Position numbers and translations under genes: made by a program. The notes under the pieces are model-generated. The model had not been told where the DNA came from, ran no database searches, and saw nothing but the letters and a program-made list of their open reading frames with translations. Shown here in pieces: positions 12,120-23,844 of a stretch of 64,000 nt of DNA (positions within the stretch are counted from its first letter, which is position 1; each line of letters starts with the position of its first letter). Location of the stretch: the NCBI GenBank assembly GCA_033239005.1, contig BSQZ01000107.1:410001-474000 (forward strand). Reading direction: 5' to 3'. Source of the stretch: Lamellibrachia satsuma. Taxonomy: Eukaryota; Annelida; Polychaeta; Sabellida; Siboglinidae.

Positions 12120-12694
12120 ATGTCCTACTGGTCAAACCACTTAAGGAGAGCTTCTCATAGGAACTTGAACAATTATGTCTTGTTGCTGTCCGCTAGGAGG
12201 AAGTTCTGCCAGTTTCCCTGTATGGCTGCTGCAGCCACCACATGTCTGCATACTCCTTTTGCATGTTTTGTTCTTGCACTGCATTTCAGTGAATCGGCTA
12301 TAGCTGCCCCACACTAGGTCCAGGCGTGACGCAGTGTGAAGCTTTGTGGACAGGTACAGGATGAAGATCTCTTGGGCATACTCATCATAGTTGTTGGCTG
12401 CAGCTGGCTTCAGCATCTGGACGATGACTGCTCCATCAAGAACTACACAGGTGGTGGCAGGAGCCTCTGGCTGGGCATGGGAGAGGTCTTCCAAGCATGT
12501 GAGAAGATCGCTTTTCGTGTGAGAATGCATGTACCTAATCTGGCAGCCGTGCCAGGTTTGGTGTCTGCGGCGCCTGAATCGAGAGTGAATGTGGTTCCTT
12601 TGAGGCGATCCACAAGATTCATAAAGCCACAGGACAGGTTGTGTTTGTGAACTGGAACATCACAGGCAATGGATAACAGGTGTACACCGTGCAC
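12120..12694 (-). pseudogene. Degenerate copy of a multicopy invertebrate ORF of unknown function
   Basis: On the minus strand the frame reads D-G-A-V-I-V-Q-M-L-K-P, then D-E-Y-A-Q-E-I-F, Y-L-S-T-K-L, A-S-R-L-D-L-V-W and, after a frameshift near 12270, G-N-W-Q-N-F-L-L. From memory this matches a multicopy family in corals, molluscs and fish with an I-V-x-M-L-x-P ... R-x-D-(L/V)-V-W-D signature, always uncharacterised and apparently carried by mobile elements. The copy has at least one frameshift and a stop after the last block. The 12443-12694 minus-strand frame may hold an upstream portion but has no landmark. Confidence 0.5.
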
Positions 12695-12879
12695 TGCCTA
12701 GTTGATGGAGAGGAATGTTATGTTCAATACTAATTACCTTACTCGTACCGTTTTGGGCTGCACAACGTGAAGCCGTGTTGGCCCATTGGCAACCCCGTAT
12801 GTCGTTGTTGCACTTCCGCCCCGATGAATAAAGATGTGTGTTTTGAAAGCGGTATTGTTTTACATTGTGTTGCGGTTGT

Positions 12880-13205
12880 GGTGACAGTGGCGAAGAAGAG
12901 CTCGCAGTGAATAATGAATAGGTGCCTAATGTTATGTTGAAATTTATTAACTTTCACCACAATCCATTCAGTAACTGTAGGCTGATACCAGTTTGAGTTC
13001 TGTTGAAGTTTTTTTTTTTTGGTTTTATTGGATATGTGGATTCTGGCTGAATCATTAAACCGCGTCTAACAATATTTTCGTTTCTGATCGCTGCTGCGAT
13101 GTTGGAGGAATGATCAGGTTTTACACCTAGGCATAGTTATTCAATTATTGTGCGTTTTGTTTGGGGGGTCGGTATTTTTACACTTGCCCCAGCGGCATTT
13201 TGTCT
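12880..13205 (+). repeat. Dispersed repeat, copy 1 of a diverged direct pair
   Basis: About 320 bp that align with 14160-14500 in the same orientation. Shared landmarks in order: GCCTAATGTTAT, TTTCACCAC, GGCTGATACCAGTT, GGCTGAATCATT, GCGTCTAACAATAT, GATGTTGGAG, AGGTTTTA then CCTA and GCATAG, and GGCATTTTGT. The copies differ at many sites and by small indels, so the duplication is old. No coding capacity or terminal structure is visible. Confidence 0.8.
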
Positions 13206-14159
13206 CGTCACATCACTGTGTATGTCAGTATGTTAGGCAGGAGACCCAGTAGGAGACCCAGAACCCTGGATTTGGAAAGAAAGAATCGATTTTGTTTATC
13301 TGATATAGAGAACATGAACATCTATTGAACACAAACATGACAACATCTACAGAAGGGAGGAATAGTTTCTAGAACTCCTAATCTCAGTTGAAAAAAAACA
13401 TTCGACACCAAACAGGCTTTCTTGGGTACACAGACCATACATAGCCATCAACTGTTGAAGCTGAAGCATGCATGCAGTGAAACACAACCCCAAAACCAAA
13501 GCCACACGAGCAGACACCACAATAACATAGCAATACATGTACTCGAGGACATGAGGATAACTCGTCCCCTTGAGCCAGCGGCAGTGTTATTACTATCCCC
13601 GGCATATATCCTAAACAATGTACCGAACTGCTTCAAACAATCTGTACTTCGTCCCATTTGCTGTCTTGGTCGACGTGATTCTAGGAAGAAGCCACAATTC
13701 CTTGGCTTTTGAAATGTATGGGATATCATTGTCCCACATCAAACAATTGCATGGATGCTATATTAAGCGCACGTCGGTCACATCATACACAACGATGGCT
13801 ACTTGACTTGAAGGACGGGATTCTAAGCATGTTGTTGCCCAAGCCGAACATAACTGATATTAATCAGCAATATTTATGTTTGTTCATAACATTGCTTGCA
13901 CCATTTGCGGGAGTAGGATTTGATTTGTTGACATTAAACAGTAAGATTAGCTACTGTATCGTTGTTTTCAGCAGTAGGCCTACTTGACAATGTGTGAAAT
14001 GCACTGAAATAATAACGTGAACATAAGCATCTGCCATCTGGTATTGCTGACAACATTTTAGAGGAAACTGACACTGAGGTATAAATACAATAATAATAAA
14101 CATTACTTATACATACATGTCTGGTTCAAGAGTGTTTACATCTGACTAAAATTCGTTGT
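13206..14159. other. No gene recognised
   Basis: Several overlapping frames under 100 codons occur on both strands, none with motifs. The segment lies between two copies of a dispersed repeat. Confidence 0.5.
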
Positions 14160-14500
14160 CGTTGCAGTGACGGTGGCTGGACGTTATGTTGCCTAATGTT
14201 ATATTGACATGTATTACATTTCACCACTATCTATTCAGTCATTGTTGGCTGATACCAGTTGGGGTTTTGTTGGATTGTTTCTTGTTTTTTATTATAAGAG
14301 ATGTGAATTTTGGATTGAAGTTTAGCTAGGCTGAATCATTCAAACGCGTCTAACAATATATTTTCACTTCTGACTGTTACTGTGATGTTGGAGCAACAAT
14401 AAGGTTTTATACCTAAGCATAGCTATTCCATTATTGCGCATTTTGTTGGGGGGGGGTCGGGCGGCATTTTGTACACTTGCTCCCAGCGCCATTCTGGCTG
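14160..14500 (+). repeat. Dispersed repeat, copy 2 of a diverged direct pair
   Basis: The second copy of the sequence at 12880-13205, same orientation, about 1.28 kb downstream. It carries a poly-G run (GGGGGGGG) where the other copy has GGGGGG. The conserved order of shared landmarks rules out chance similarity. Confidence 0.8.
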
Positions 14501-16424
14501 GGCTGCATGAATAAACAAGCATGGTTTCTGATAAGTGCTTCTAAGACTCACAACATTGAACCTAGAAGTGCAAAAAATAAGACAGATTATAGTGCATACT
14601 TGGGAATATGCCCTCACAATACGGGTCCACGCAAATTGTTTATTAAATAATAATAATGCTAATAATATTAATAATAAAACAAATAATACCTACACCAGGC
14701 GTCGTTGATTGGTTAACTGGGGTCATGTGTTATATCAACAGAAACGAGTATAAAAAGAAACTGTAGATACGAGAGGAGTATCTCGGAGATGAGATCACGG
14801 TGAAGTATGTTGGCATAGAGGGGTAGCAAAGCCAGTGGGTGAGCGCCCTGAAGTCAGACGAAGGACACGTGTGAGTCAACCATGTGTAAGGAATAACTTC
14901 GAGCGAGAAAGTAGGGATGTCTAGCTCCCATAAAGTTAAGAAATAGGGTGTGAAACATGAGAAAAGGTGTGACAGACAGCGATGTGGGACAAAAGATGGC
15001 GCAATCCGTAACGGGGACGGCTATCATTGACCGCTGAGACGCCACGACAGGGACTCGACGACCAAGACGGCCACCTCCGATGGGGAAACCCGAGGTGTTC
15101 CGCAGCCCATCGCCTCACGCCTGCGTTCTCACATATTCATAGTCTCAGAAAAGGTGCGTTTTCAGCGCAATATCAATTAAATTATTTACCAAGTGTTTTC
15201 AAGCGGACATTCTTGAGCCGTCAGCTGCCAGCAGCGCGACTTACATGGAAACTATACATTTATTAGTTTATAGATATGTTACTTTGTCTAAACTTCATTC
15301 CCTGTTTCCAAATCAGACAAGTCAGTCAAAACTATGCTCACCGTGGACCGTTCTGCATACTCCGCCAAACTTTGTTCACTAGTGTGGCTTTGTTGCCAGT
15401 TTTACTTTCACCGTTGGTGTTCAGCCATTCTCTGTTTCTCATTGGTCGACCCTCCAGCTCTGTTCTGTCTATTGGTTTGATAACTTCAGCCCGTGAGGAT
15501 TTAGCAGCACATTCCATCTCATCAGTATATGTAACGTGAAAATGTAGAATATTAAGATCAACATATATAGGCCCCATTCATCATTATAGTTCACTATATG
15601 TGTTTACGAACGTCGACCTTCCTTCAGAAGGAAATGCAAACATGACATTCGCCCCCAATTTAAACAGACAACGGTCAAATGTTGATTCATAAAAAACACA
15701 CATGAACTGTCACGATGTTCAGATAAATTGTTTGTTCTACATATAGCCTGATTTTATGATAAAGACGATATGACTTCGTACCTTTAAACATAAGGTAAAG
15801 AAAGGCTATTAAGATATGCAATTTCAACTTTGAAACTTGTAAAACAGCAACAACACGACACAATTTGAATAAAAAAAATTTCCGAAATGGTGTCTTGCTA
15901 ATATTATTACAGTGACTACGCTCGTACATTGGTGCCACGATAAACATAATTAAAGCCACTGAAACATCAACATTACAAGTACGTAATCATTGAATAGTAA
16001 ACAATATTGCTGACTTAAAGGTCTCTCCTCAATTCGATTTTTCAATAATCTCATTTCAAATTCAGTTTGTGAAAAATCAAACGTACCCAGTGTCCACTAC
16101 AACATGCTAGCTCGTTTGTGAAATGTTTACATGTAGTTTTCTTGTGGAATCATCAGACAAACTATTAACTTACTAAAGTTTGGTCAAACATTAATTAACT
16201 CACAAATTTCACCCTTGGTGAAATTTCGTGACTTTGTCATGTGATCAGCGAGAGGATGGAAGTCATGCCCATGATCCACAATGACCCACAATTTGTTTGC
16301 CATTATGGATATTTTGATTTTTACCAGATCTAATGATTAAAGTAATTTCTTTCGATGAATTGAGCAAAAATAGGCAGTTTTCATTAAATCGACGGCGGAC
16401 GTTACACAAACTATTCACATACTA
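14501..16424. other. No gene recognised; AT-rich intergenic DNA
   Basis: An ATT/AATAAT-rich stretch lies at 14642-14690, followed by a TATAAAAAG box near 14750 and GA-rich sequence. Open frames of 60-90 codons have no identifiable domain. I see no RNA gene. Confidence 0.5.
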
Positions 16425-16430
16425 TATATT

Positions 16431-18262
16431 TAACAAGATTTAACAAGATTGCCATCCCAAACAATGAGTTCCAGATGGCAAGTGGACAAGGAAGCCATTG
16501 GCTTATCGAGAGTCCAACAATTATCTCATCTATGTGTAGCCCGCCCTTATCAGATATCTGTCAATTCTATTTTTAAACATATTCACACTACTAGCATTAA
16601 CACAATCATTTGGCAGTTTGTTCCAGTCACTTATAACCCTCTGTAAGAAAGAGTACTTTCTCATGTCCAACCTACTTACTTACTTACTTACTTAGGCCCT
16701 TAACTCCTCCTGGAGCATAGGCCATCCACAACATTTCTCCAGCGCCTCCTGTCTTGGGCAATCCTCTCCAGTTGTTGCCAGCCCTTCCCTGTTTGTTTGA
16801 TGTCTGCCTCGAGGTCACGCCGCCAGGTGTTTTTGGTCTCCCCTCTTTCTCTTGCCTTGGGGTTCCATGTCAGGACCTGTCTCGTTATGTTTGTGGTTGG
16901 CTTTCTCAAGGTGTGGCCAAGCCATCCCCATCTCCTCTTGAGGATCTCTATCTCTATTTGGGCTTCTCTATTTGGGCTTGGTGTGTTCTATCCCAGAGGT
17001 CTTTGTTGCTCACCCTGTCCATCCAGTGTATTCGGAGAATTCTTCTCAGGCAATGGTTGACAAATGTCTGGATCCTTTTCAGTGTGGTCTTGTTTATTCG
17101 CCATGTTTCTGCTCCGTACAGCAACACGGACTTTACATTTGTGTTAAACAAGCGTATTTTTGTGGTTTCTCCAATTACTTTTGACTTCCACACCTTTCTC
17201 AACAGGTGGAAAGCTACCCTTGCTTTGCTGATCCTTTTCTTTATGTCAGCCTCTGTCCCTCCATGCGTATCCACTATGCTGCCTAGATATCTGAAGTCTT
17301 TGACCTCATCCAGTGTCTCTCCCTCAAGCATGATTGGTGTTTCGCAAGTAGCATTTGTTCTCAGGATCTTTGTTTTCCTTTTGTTGATTTTCAACCCAAC
17401 CCGCCCTGAAATCAATGCCAGTTCTGTTGTTTTGTCTTGCATCTGCCTATGGCTGTGAGACAGGAGTGCAAGGTCATCCGCAAAGTCCAGGTCATCAAGT
17501 TGGGTTAGCATCGTCCACTGGATTCCATTTCGTTTCTCCTTGGTTGCTGTTTTCATGACCCAGTCTATGACTAGAATGAAGAGGAATGGTGACAGTAAGC
17601 ATCCCTGTCTCACCCCGTCCTAACCTCAAAGTTCTTTGTAAGTTGACCTTCATGAATAACTCTGCATGACATTCCTTCATAGGAGTTTTTGATCATGTTT
17701 ACTAGTTTCTTGGGCACCCCATAGTGTCTTAGCACTTTCCAGAGTGTCTCCCTGTCCACACTGTCCAACCTACACTGCTCCTAAACTAATGCTGCTTTGT
17801 GTCCACTGCTTCTACTGCCTTCTTTAAGTTTGAAGAACATATTCCTATCAACATCCTCATAACCATTCACTATTTTAAGCACTTCCATTTGGTCTCCTCT
17901 TAGTCTCCTGGTCTCTAGTGTTGTCAAACCACATTATAATAAGCGACTTTCGTAACTAAGGTCTCTCAGTTCTGGAATAATTTTAGTTGCTCTTCGTTGT
18001 GTTCTTTCTAGCTTGTCTATGTCCTTTTTACGATACGGCCTCCATGCTTGTATACAATATTCCAAATGTGGTCTAACTATTGCTTTGTACATGGGTACAA
18101 TTAGCTGTTTCTCCTTATACATGATAGTTCTCCTAATTAGCCCTAGAATTTGATTTCGTTTCAAAGCAGCAATCCCACATTGCTCTGAAACTTTCATGTC
18201 AGCACTAAATGTTACTCCTTTTCTTGTGTGGTTCTACCTAGTACAGCCTCCCCATTTTATAG
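16431..18262 (-). mobile_element. CR1-like LINE family A, 5'-truncated copy, split by a nested insertion
   Basis: On the minus strand this matches the 3' third of the element at 5.88-9.77 kb. Its 3' end is the same ATCTTGTTAA duplication (16431-16455), followed by the C-terminal ORF2 codons, to about 18262 where homology stops. Positions 16676-17761 are a separate nested LINE. The two outer parts join seamlessly when the nested part and one copy of its 12-bp target duplication are ignored, and the joined order equals the uninterrupted sequence at 9511-9535. The ORF2 part at 17934-18197 carries the same Q-C-G-I-A-A, Y-K-E-K-Q-L-I-V-P and L-E-Y-C-I-Q-A-W landmarks. Confidence 0.9.
16676..17761 (-). 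mobile_element. Nested 5'-truncated non-LTR retrotransposon (RTE-like) with 12-bp target duplication
   Basis: A minus-strand LINE of 1086 bp. Its 3' end is a (TAAG)n tail, seen as CTTACTTACTTA at 16676-16694, and the target duplication TGTCCAACCTAC flanks it at 16664-16675 and 17762-17773. The protein comes in pieces: 17613-16954 minus carries M-R-Q-G-C-L-L-S-P-F, L-D-F-A-D-D-L-A-L-L, F-R-Y-L-G-S-I-V and L-L-Y-G-A-E-T-W-R; 16909-16700 minus carries the C-terminal I-T-R-Q-V-L-T-W-N-P and N-T-W-R-R-D-L-E motifs. This is the RT half of the family I associate with RTE-type elements. The 5' truncation is the usual result of incomplete reverse transcription. Confidence 0.9.
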
Positions 18263-18267
18263 GAGTA

Positions 18268-18700
18268 GACATATTATATATTGGTTTATTCATGGAGTAC
18301 ACCTAACAGTATATATTGGTTTAGTCATGGAGTACACCTAACAGTATATATTTGTTTGTTCATGGAGTACACCTAACAGTATATATTTGTTTGTTCATGG
18401 AGTACACCTAACAGTATATATTGGTTTGTTTATGGAGTACACCTAACAGTATATATTGGTTTGTTCATGGAGTACACCTAACAGTATATATTGGTTTATT
18501 CATGGAGTACACCTAACAGTATATATTGGTTTATTCATGGAGTACCCCTAACAGTATATATTGGTTTATTCATGGAGTACACCTAACAGTATATATTGGT
18601 TTATTCATGGAGTACACCTAACAGTATATATTGGTTTATTCATGGAGTACACCTAACAGTATATATTGGTTTATTCATGGAGTACACTTAACAGTACCTA
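18268..18700. repeat. 35-bp minisatellite, about 12 copies
   Basis: Unit ATATATTGGTTTATTCATGG followed by AGTACACCTAACAGT. Variants alternate TTATTC, TTTGTTC and TTAGTC. The array begins right at the truncated 5' end of the minus-strand LINE. Confidence 0.95.
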
Positions 18701-19133
18701 TGTTAGGTACCGTATGAAAAATATCCTTTCTTTATTCCTTTACTTGTTTCTTTCTTCGATTCTACGTCTTTCCCTGTTGTTGAGAACACCAACACGCGGA
18801 TGCTAGGCGGAGCGAGTGTGACCAGTGGCGCCCCTACGCATACGTACACACTGATAGGGCGGACCTCGGGAAAGCCACTTAGTCAATACTTATGTGACAT
18901 ATGTACCCGGTGACCATGCAGGGAATATATAACAGTCGTTAGCTCTGACCTGACTCATTATGACGTCAAAGAAAAATGTTGATCAATAAAATATTGCCAG
19001 AGGTATTAATGTAGGAGAATTACTTATAACATCAGCAAGGTGCAATCAGAGCGATACGATCCAACTGTCGGCCTCCTTATCTATGCCCGCCATTGTGTCC
19101 TGTGTGTGGTTTGTTGATTAATGTTGCAAGCAT
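18701..19133. other. No gene recognised
   Basis: Unique sequence of about 430 bp between two arrays, with no motif or ORF of note. Confidence 0.5.
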
Positions 19134-19220
19134 ACATGCCTGCACATACATGCCTGCACATACATGCCTGCACATACATGCCTGCACATACATGCCTGCA
19201 CATACATGCCTGCACATACG
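19134..19220. repeat. 14-bp tandem repeat (CATGCCTGCACATA), 6 copies
   Basis: Six near-perfect copies in a row, immediately followed by a purine-rich degenerate array. Confidence 0.92.
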
Positions 19221-19319
19221 TATCAGGGCACACACTACACTACACGATTTACTACAACACAGTGTGTCAGCCATCCATCAAGGTGAGTCATGGTCTTAGT
19301 TCTTCCGTGAGATCTACAC

Positions 19320-19775
19320 CAGGAGTGAAGGAGGGTGGAAGTGACTGGTTCAAGAGGGGGTGGATGGAAGGAAGTGACGGGTGGAAGGAGGGGAGGAAGG
19401 AAGAAAATGACGGGTGCAAGGAGGGGAGGGATGGAAGGAAGTGACAGGTATAAGGAGGGGAAGGGTGTAAAGAAACAACGGGTGCAAGGAGCGGGGGGGG
19501 AATGGAGTGGCGAGAGCAAGTATGGGGGGAGGAAGTAATGCGTGCAATGAGAGGAGGGACGGACGGAAGTAACAAGAGCAAGGAGTAGAGGAAGAAAGGA
19601 AGTGACGGGTGCAAGTAGGGGAGGAGGGAAGGGAGTGACAGGTGTATGGAGTGGGATGGAGGAAAGGAACTGACTAGTGCGAAGAAGGGATGAGGGAAGA
19701 AAATAACGAGTGCAAGGCGGGAGGGAAGGGAGGGAATGAAGTGATGTGTGCAAGGAGGGTAGGGAAATCAATCAA
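19320..19775. repeat. Degenerate purine-rich minisatellite
   Basis: Imperfect units built on GGAAGTGACGGGTGCAAGGA with GGAGGGGAGG spacers, period roughly 35-40 bp. The plus strand is almost pure purine over 450 bp, a composition able to form triplex (H-DNA). Pyrimidine-strand ORFs (Pro/Ser/Leu rich) are artefacts. Confidence 0.85.
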
Positions 19776-19795
19776 CAGAACCGGTGTTTGATTCA

Positions 19796-20172
19796 AAAAG
19801 CCACTTCTACCTGGTGTCTATGTCGCTTCTACCTGGTGTCTATATCACTTCTACCTGGTGTCTATATCACTTCTACCTGGTGTCTATGTCACTTCTACGT
19901 AGTGTCTATGGCACTTCTACCTGGTGTCTATGTCAGTTCTACCTGGTGTCTATGTCACTTCTACCTGGTGTCTATGTCACTTCTACCTGGTGCCTATGTC
20001 ACTTCTACGTGGTGTCTATGGCACTTCTACGTGGTGTCTATGTCACTTCAACCTGGTGTCTATGTCACTTCTACCTGGTGTCTATGTCACTTCTACCTGG
20101 TGTCTATGTCACTTCTACCTGGTGTCTAGTCACTTCTACGTGGTGTCTATGTCACTTCTACCTGGTGTCTAT
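19796..20172. repeat. 22-bp minisatellite, about 17 copies
   Basis: Unit CACTTCTACCTGGTGTCTATGT. Since 22 is not a multiple of three, three units form a 66-bp frame cycle and all three plus frames stay open, giving three overlapping spurious ORFs of 92-133 codons. Confidence 0.95.
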
Positions 20173-20799
20173 GCTAGTGGAATAAAATGTCCCCAACAGT
20201 GAAATGGAAAAATTAAATGCTCTGATAATGGATTAAGCGCCATGATACCGGCGCTATGTAATACCACATTACAGGCTCGTGTACAAGGAGGGGGAAGGAA
20301 AGTAACTTTAAACTAATTTACCAGCATTTTTGTGAATGGAACGCATGAAATGGAACGCATGTAGAGGTGCCTGGTGCTACGACAACTCTTTTTATGCGCT
20401 GGGTCACCTGGTCGGCTAAGGTCAAATCGGTTTTCTCCCTACTTTTTATATTATCAAGGATGTTATAAATAATAAAATACTTAGAACACACAAGAAACAA
20501 GGGGGTGACTGGAAACACAAGGAGCGAGGAGAAAGGGATTAGGTCAGAATGATGAAGGAGGGAAGGGAGAGAATAAGGTGGAGAGGGAAGCAAGAGGGAA
20601 GTTACAGAGACGGAGGGAGGAAATAGATCATGAAAAATGGGAATGGAAAATGTAAGAAGGGGAATGGAGGGTTAAGATAGGAAACACGACAACAGAGATT
20701 GTGAGAAGGGAGAGAGAGGGAAGATAGAATATTAACGAAACGGAAACGAACATATCAAAGGAGAGTGAATGAAAGAGAAGAGAATGAGTAAGTGAAAGG

Positions 20800-20906
20800 A
20801 AAGAAGGGTGCGGGAAAGGGAAGAAGGGTGCGGGAAAGGGAAGAAGGGTGCGGGAAAGGGAAGAAGAGTGCGGGAAAGGGGAGAAGGGTGCGGGAAAGGG
20901 AAGACG
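20800..20906. repeat. 20-bp tandem repeat, about 5 copies
   Basis: Unit GGGAAGAAGGGTGCGGGAAA. It interrupts the 3' side of a LINE reverse-transcriptase fragment that continues to 21360, so it probably arose inside or at the edge of that fragment. Confidence 0.9.
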
Positions 20907-21360
20907 GTGTTTGGTCCAGACAAAGTTCCACGAGGAACGTATTCATTAGGGTAGCCTAGTTCTGATCCAGCATCTCCTATCTTGACGCTTTGCTCGCTAT
21001 CTAGGAGAAACGTTGCCATCCATCGGACAAGGCGTGCTAGTAGTTCAATTGTAACCAGTTTATTGATCAGTACATCGTGATTAATTAGATCAAAAGCTTC
21101 CATGTATGCTAGAAATACCACATTCACAAAAGTACCCGTTACACCGGTGGTTTCCTACCATTTGTGGAGCATTTCAACCAGAGTGTTTGTAGTACAAGTC
21201 CCTGTCATGCCTCCAAACTGTCTCTGCCTTCCCTCCGATGTGTAAGTTGCTCGTATCCATAATGCTTGCGTAATAACATTTAAAATAATACCACAGTCTG
21301 GGTTACGTCGTGACATGGTATCCAGACTAGTTATCAGGTACTCCAGCATCAAACCATTGT
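20907..21360 (-). pseudogene. LINE reverse-transcriptase fragment
   Basis: On the minus strand: Q-F-G-G-M-T-G-T-C-T-T-N-T-L-V-E-M, then V-V-F-L-A-Y-M-E-A-F-D-L-I-N-H-D-V-L (RT motif A region; the usual D-Y-S-K-A-F-D is altered), a W-M-A-T-F-L-L-D segment and V-P-R-G-T-L-S-G-P (normally V-P-Q-G-T). A stop near 21155 splits the frame, and the downstream catalytic motif has been replaced by purine-rich repeat. It is a different LINE family from the three larger copies here. Confidence 0.75.
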
Positions 21361-21494
21361 CGGCGCCAGGTGGGTGGAAGAGGCATTACACGAGTATTTT
21401 ATGGGTAGTTTTTTGGGCCTCATTCTAATCTATAGCACCTCATGTTCATCATCTGCAATATCATGTACCCGATCATACACCATGGTATGTGCCA

Positions 21495-23345
21495 CATGAC
21501 ACCCTACTCCTCCGTCTCCTCCCTCCACCCGGTCCTTCTTTCACAACAGAACATGACACCCTACTCCTCCGTCTCCTCCCTCCACCCGGTCTTTCTTTTA
21601 CAATAGAACACGACACGCTACTCATCCGCCTCCTCCCTCCACCCGGTCTTTCTTTTACAACAGAACACGACACGCTACTCCTCCGCCTCCTCCCTCCACC
21701 CGGTCTTTCTTTTACAACAGAACACGACACGCTACTCCTCCGCCTCCTCCCTCCACCCGGTCTTTCTTTACAACAGAACATGACACGCTACTCCTCCGCC
21801 TCCTCCCTCCACCCGGTCTTTCTTTTACAATAGAACACGACACGCTACTCCTCCGTCTCCTCCCTCCACCCGGTCATTCTTTTACAACAGAACATGACAC
21901 GCTACTCCTCCGCCTCCTCCCTCCACCCGGTCTTTCTTTTACAACAGAACATGACACGCTACTCCTCCGCCTCCTCCCTCCACCCGGTCTTTCTTTTACA
22001 ACAGAACACGACACGCTACTCCTCCGTCTCCTCCCTCCACCCGGTCATTCTTTTACAACAGAACACGACACGCTACTCCTCCGCCTCCTCCCTCCATCCG
22101 GTCTTTCTTTTACAACAGAACATGACACGCTACTCCTCTGCCTCCTCCCCTCCACCCGGTCTTTCTTTACAACAGAACATGACACTACTCCTCCGCCTCC
22201 TCCTCCACCCGGTCATTCTTTACAACAGAACATGACCGCTACTCCTCCGCCTCCTCCTCCCTCCACCCGGTCATTCTTTTACAACAGAACATGACACGCT
22301 ACTCCTCCGCCTCCTCCCTCCACCCGGTCATTCTTTTACAACAGAACATGACACGCTACTCCTCCGCCTCCTCCCTCCACCCGGTCATTCTTTTACAACA
22401 GAACATGACACGCTACTCCTCCGCCTCCTCCCTCCACCCGGTCATTCTTTTACAACAGAACATGACACGCTACTCCTCCGCCTCCTCCCTCCACCCGGTC
22501 ATTCTTTTACAACAGAACATGACACGCTACTCCTCCGCCTCCTCCTCCACCACGGGTCTTTCTTTTTACAACAGAACATGACACGCTACTCCTCCCTCCT
22601 ACTTTTACAACAGAACTCCGCTACTCCTCCTCCCTCCACCCGGTCATTATTTTACAACAGAACATGACACGCTACTCCTCCGCCTCCTCCCTCCACCCGG
22701 TCATTCTTTTACAACAGAACATGACACGCTACTCCTCCGCCTCCTCCCTCCACCCGGTCTTTCTTTTACAACAGAACATGACACGCTACTCCTCCGTCTC
22801 CTCCCTCCACCCGGTCATTCTTTTACAACAGAACATGACACGCTACTCCTCCGCCTCCTCCCTCCACCCGGTCTTTCTTTTACAACAGAACATGACACCC
22901 TACTCCTCCGCCTCCTCCCTCCACCCGGTCTTTCTTTTACAACAGAACATGACACCCTACTCCTCCGCCTCCTCCCTCCACCCGGTCATTCTTTTACAAC
23001 AGAACATGACACCCTACTCCTCCGCCTCCTCCCTCCACCCGGTCATTTTTTACAACAGAACATGACACGCTACTCCTCCGCCTCCTCCCTCCACCCGGTC
23101 ATTCTTTTACAACAGAACATGACACGCTACTCCTCCGCCTCCTCCCTCCACCCGGTCTTTCTTTTACAACAGAACATGACACCCTACTCCTCCGCCTCCT
23201 CCCTCCACCCGGTCTTTCTTTTACAACAGAACATGACACCCTACTCCTCCGCCTCCTCCCTCCATCCGGTCTTTCTTTTACAACAGAACATGACACGCTA
23301 CTCCTCCGCCTCCTCCCTCCACCCGGTTCTTCCTTTTACAACAGA
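21495..23345. repeat. 57-bp minisatellite, about 32 copies
   Basis: Each unit is 57 bp and contains ACATGACACGCTACTCCTCC, a CCGCCTCCTCCCTCCACCCG block and a CATTCTTTTACAACAG block. The period is divisible by three, so a 19-residue repeat stays open on the plus strand (M-T-R-Y-S-S-A-S-S-L-H-P-V) and another on the minus strand (V-V-K-E-R-P-G-G-G-R-R-R-R-S), broken by 1-bp indels near 21830, 22170-22260 and 22560-22660. Sequence is strongly pyrimidine-rich on the plus strand. No promoter, splice site or homology argues for translation. Confidence 0.95.
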
Positions 23346-23844
23346 ACCCTGCTATGTCGACAGATTCCGAAGTCATGTACTTTTTCAATGTTTCTGTGGT
23401 TCTCACGCATGAAACATCTTTCATGCGTGTCACCGCGAGTAACTCATCTGATTTCTCAATGCGAAGTTACCGAGCGTTGAGATTCGCACCAGATATTTTG
23501 TGCCTTGGTATTCTCTGGCACTGGGTGAAATAATTCGAATGCTGAACACTTCTATTTCAAGACATGGCATGGCATGTAATCGAAATTAAACACAGACGGA
23601 CTTTACCAAATAAACTGCATCGTATGCGATGGCAGTAAACATTTAACATGTTCTAACTTGCATCACCTTAATATGTCGTGTATGCTTTGTATCCCATGCA
23701 CATACAAGTATTTATCACAATAATTGATCTGTGCCAGAAGTTACAAATCTCTCCACATTAATCTAAAGCATCATGAAATGACGTTACCGACAGAACAGCC
23801 TGCCACTACAAAAGGATACAACTCAAGAAATACGCTACATATAC
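23346..23844. other. No gene recognised
   Basis: About 500 bp of unique sequence between the 57-bp array and the foldback elements. Confidence 0.5.

Noticed and set aside
19235..19771. Pro/Ser-rich 178-codon minus-strand ORF
   Set aside because: It lies on the pyrimidine strand of a degenerate purine-rich repeat; composition alone explains it.
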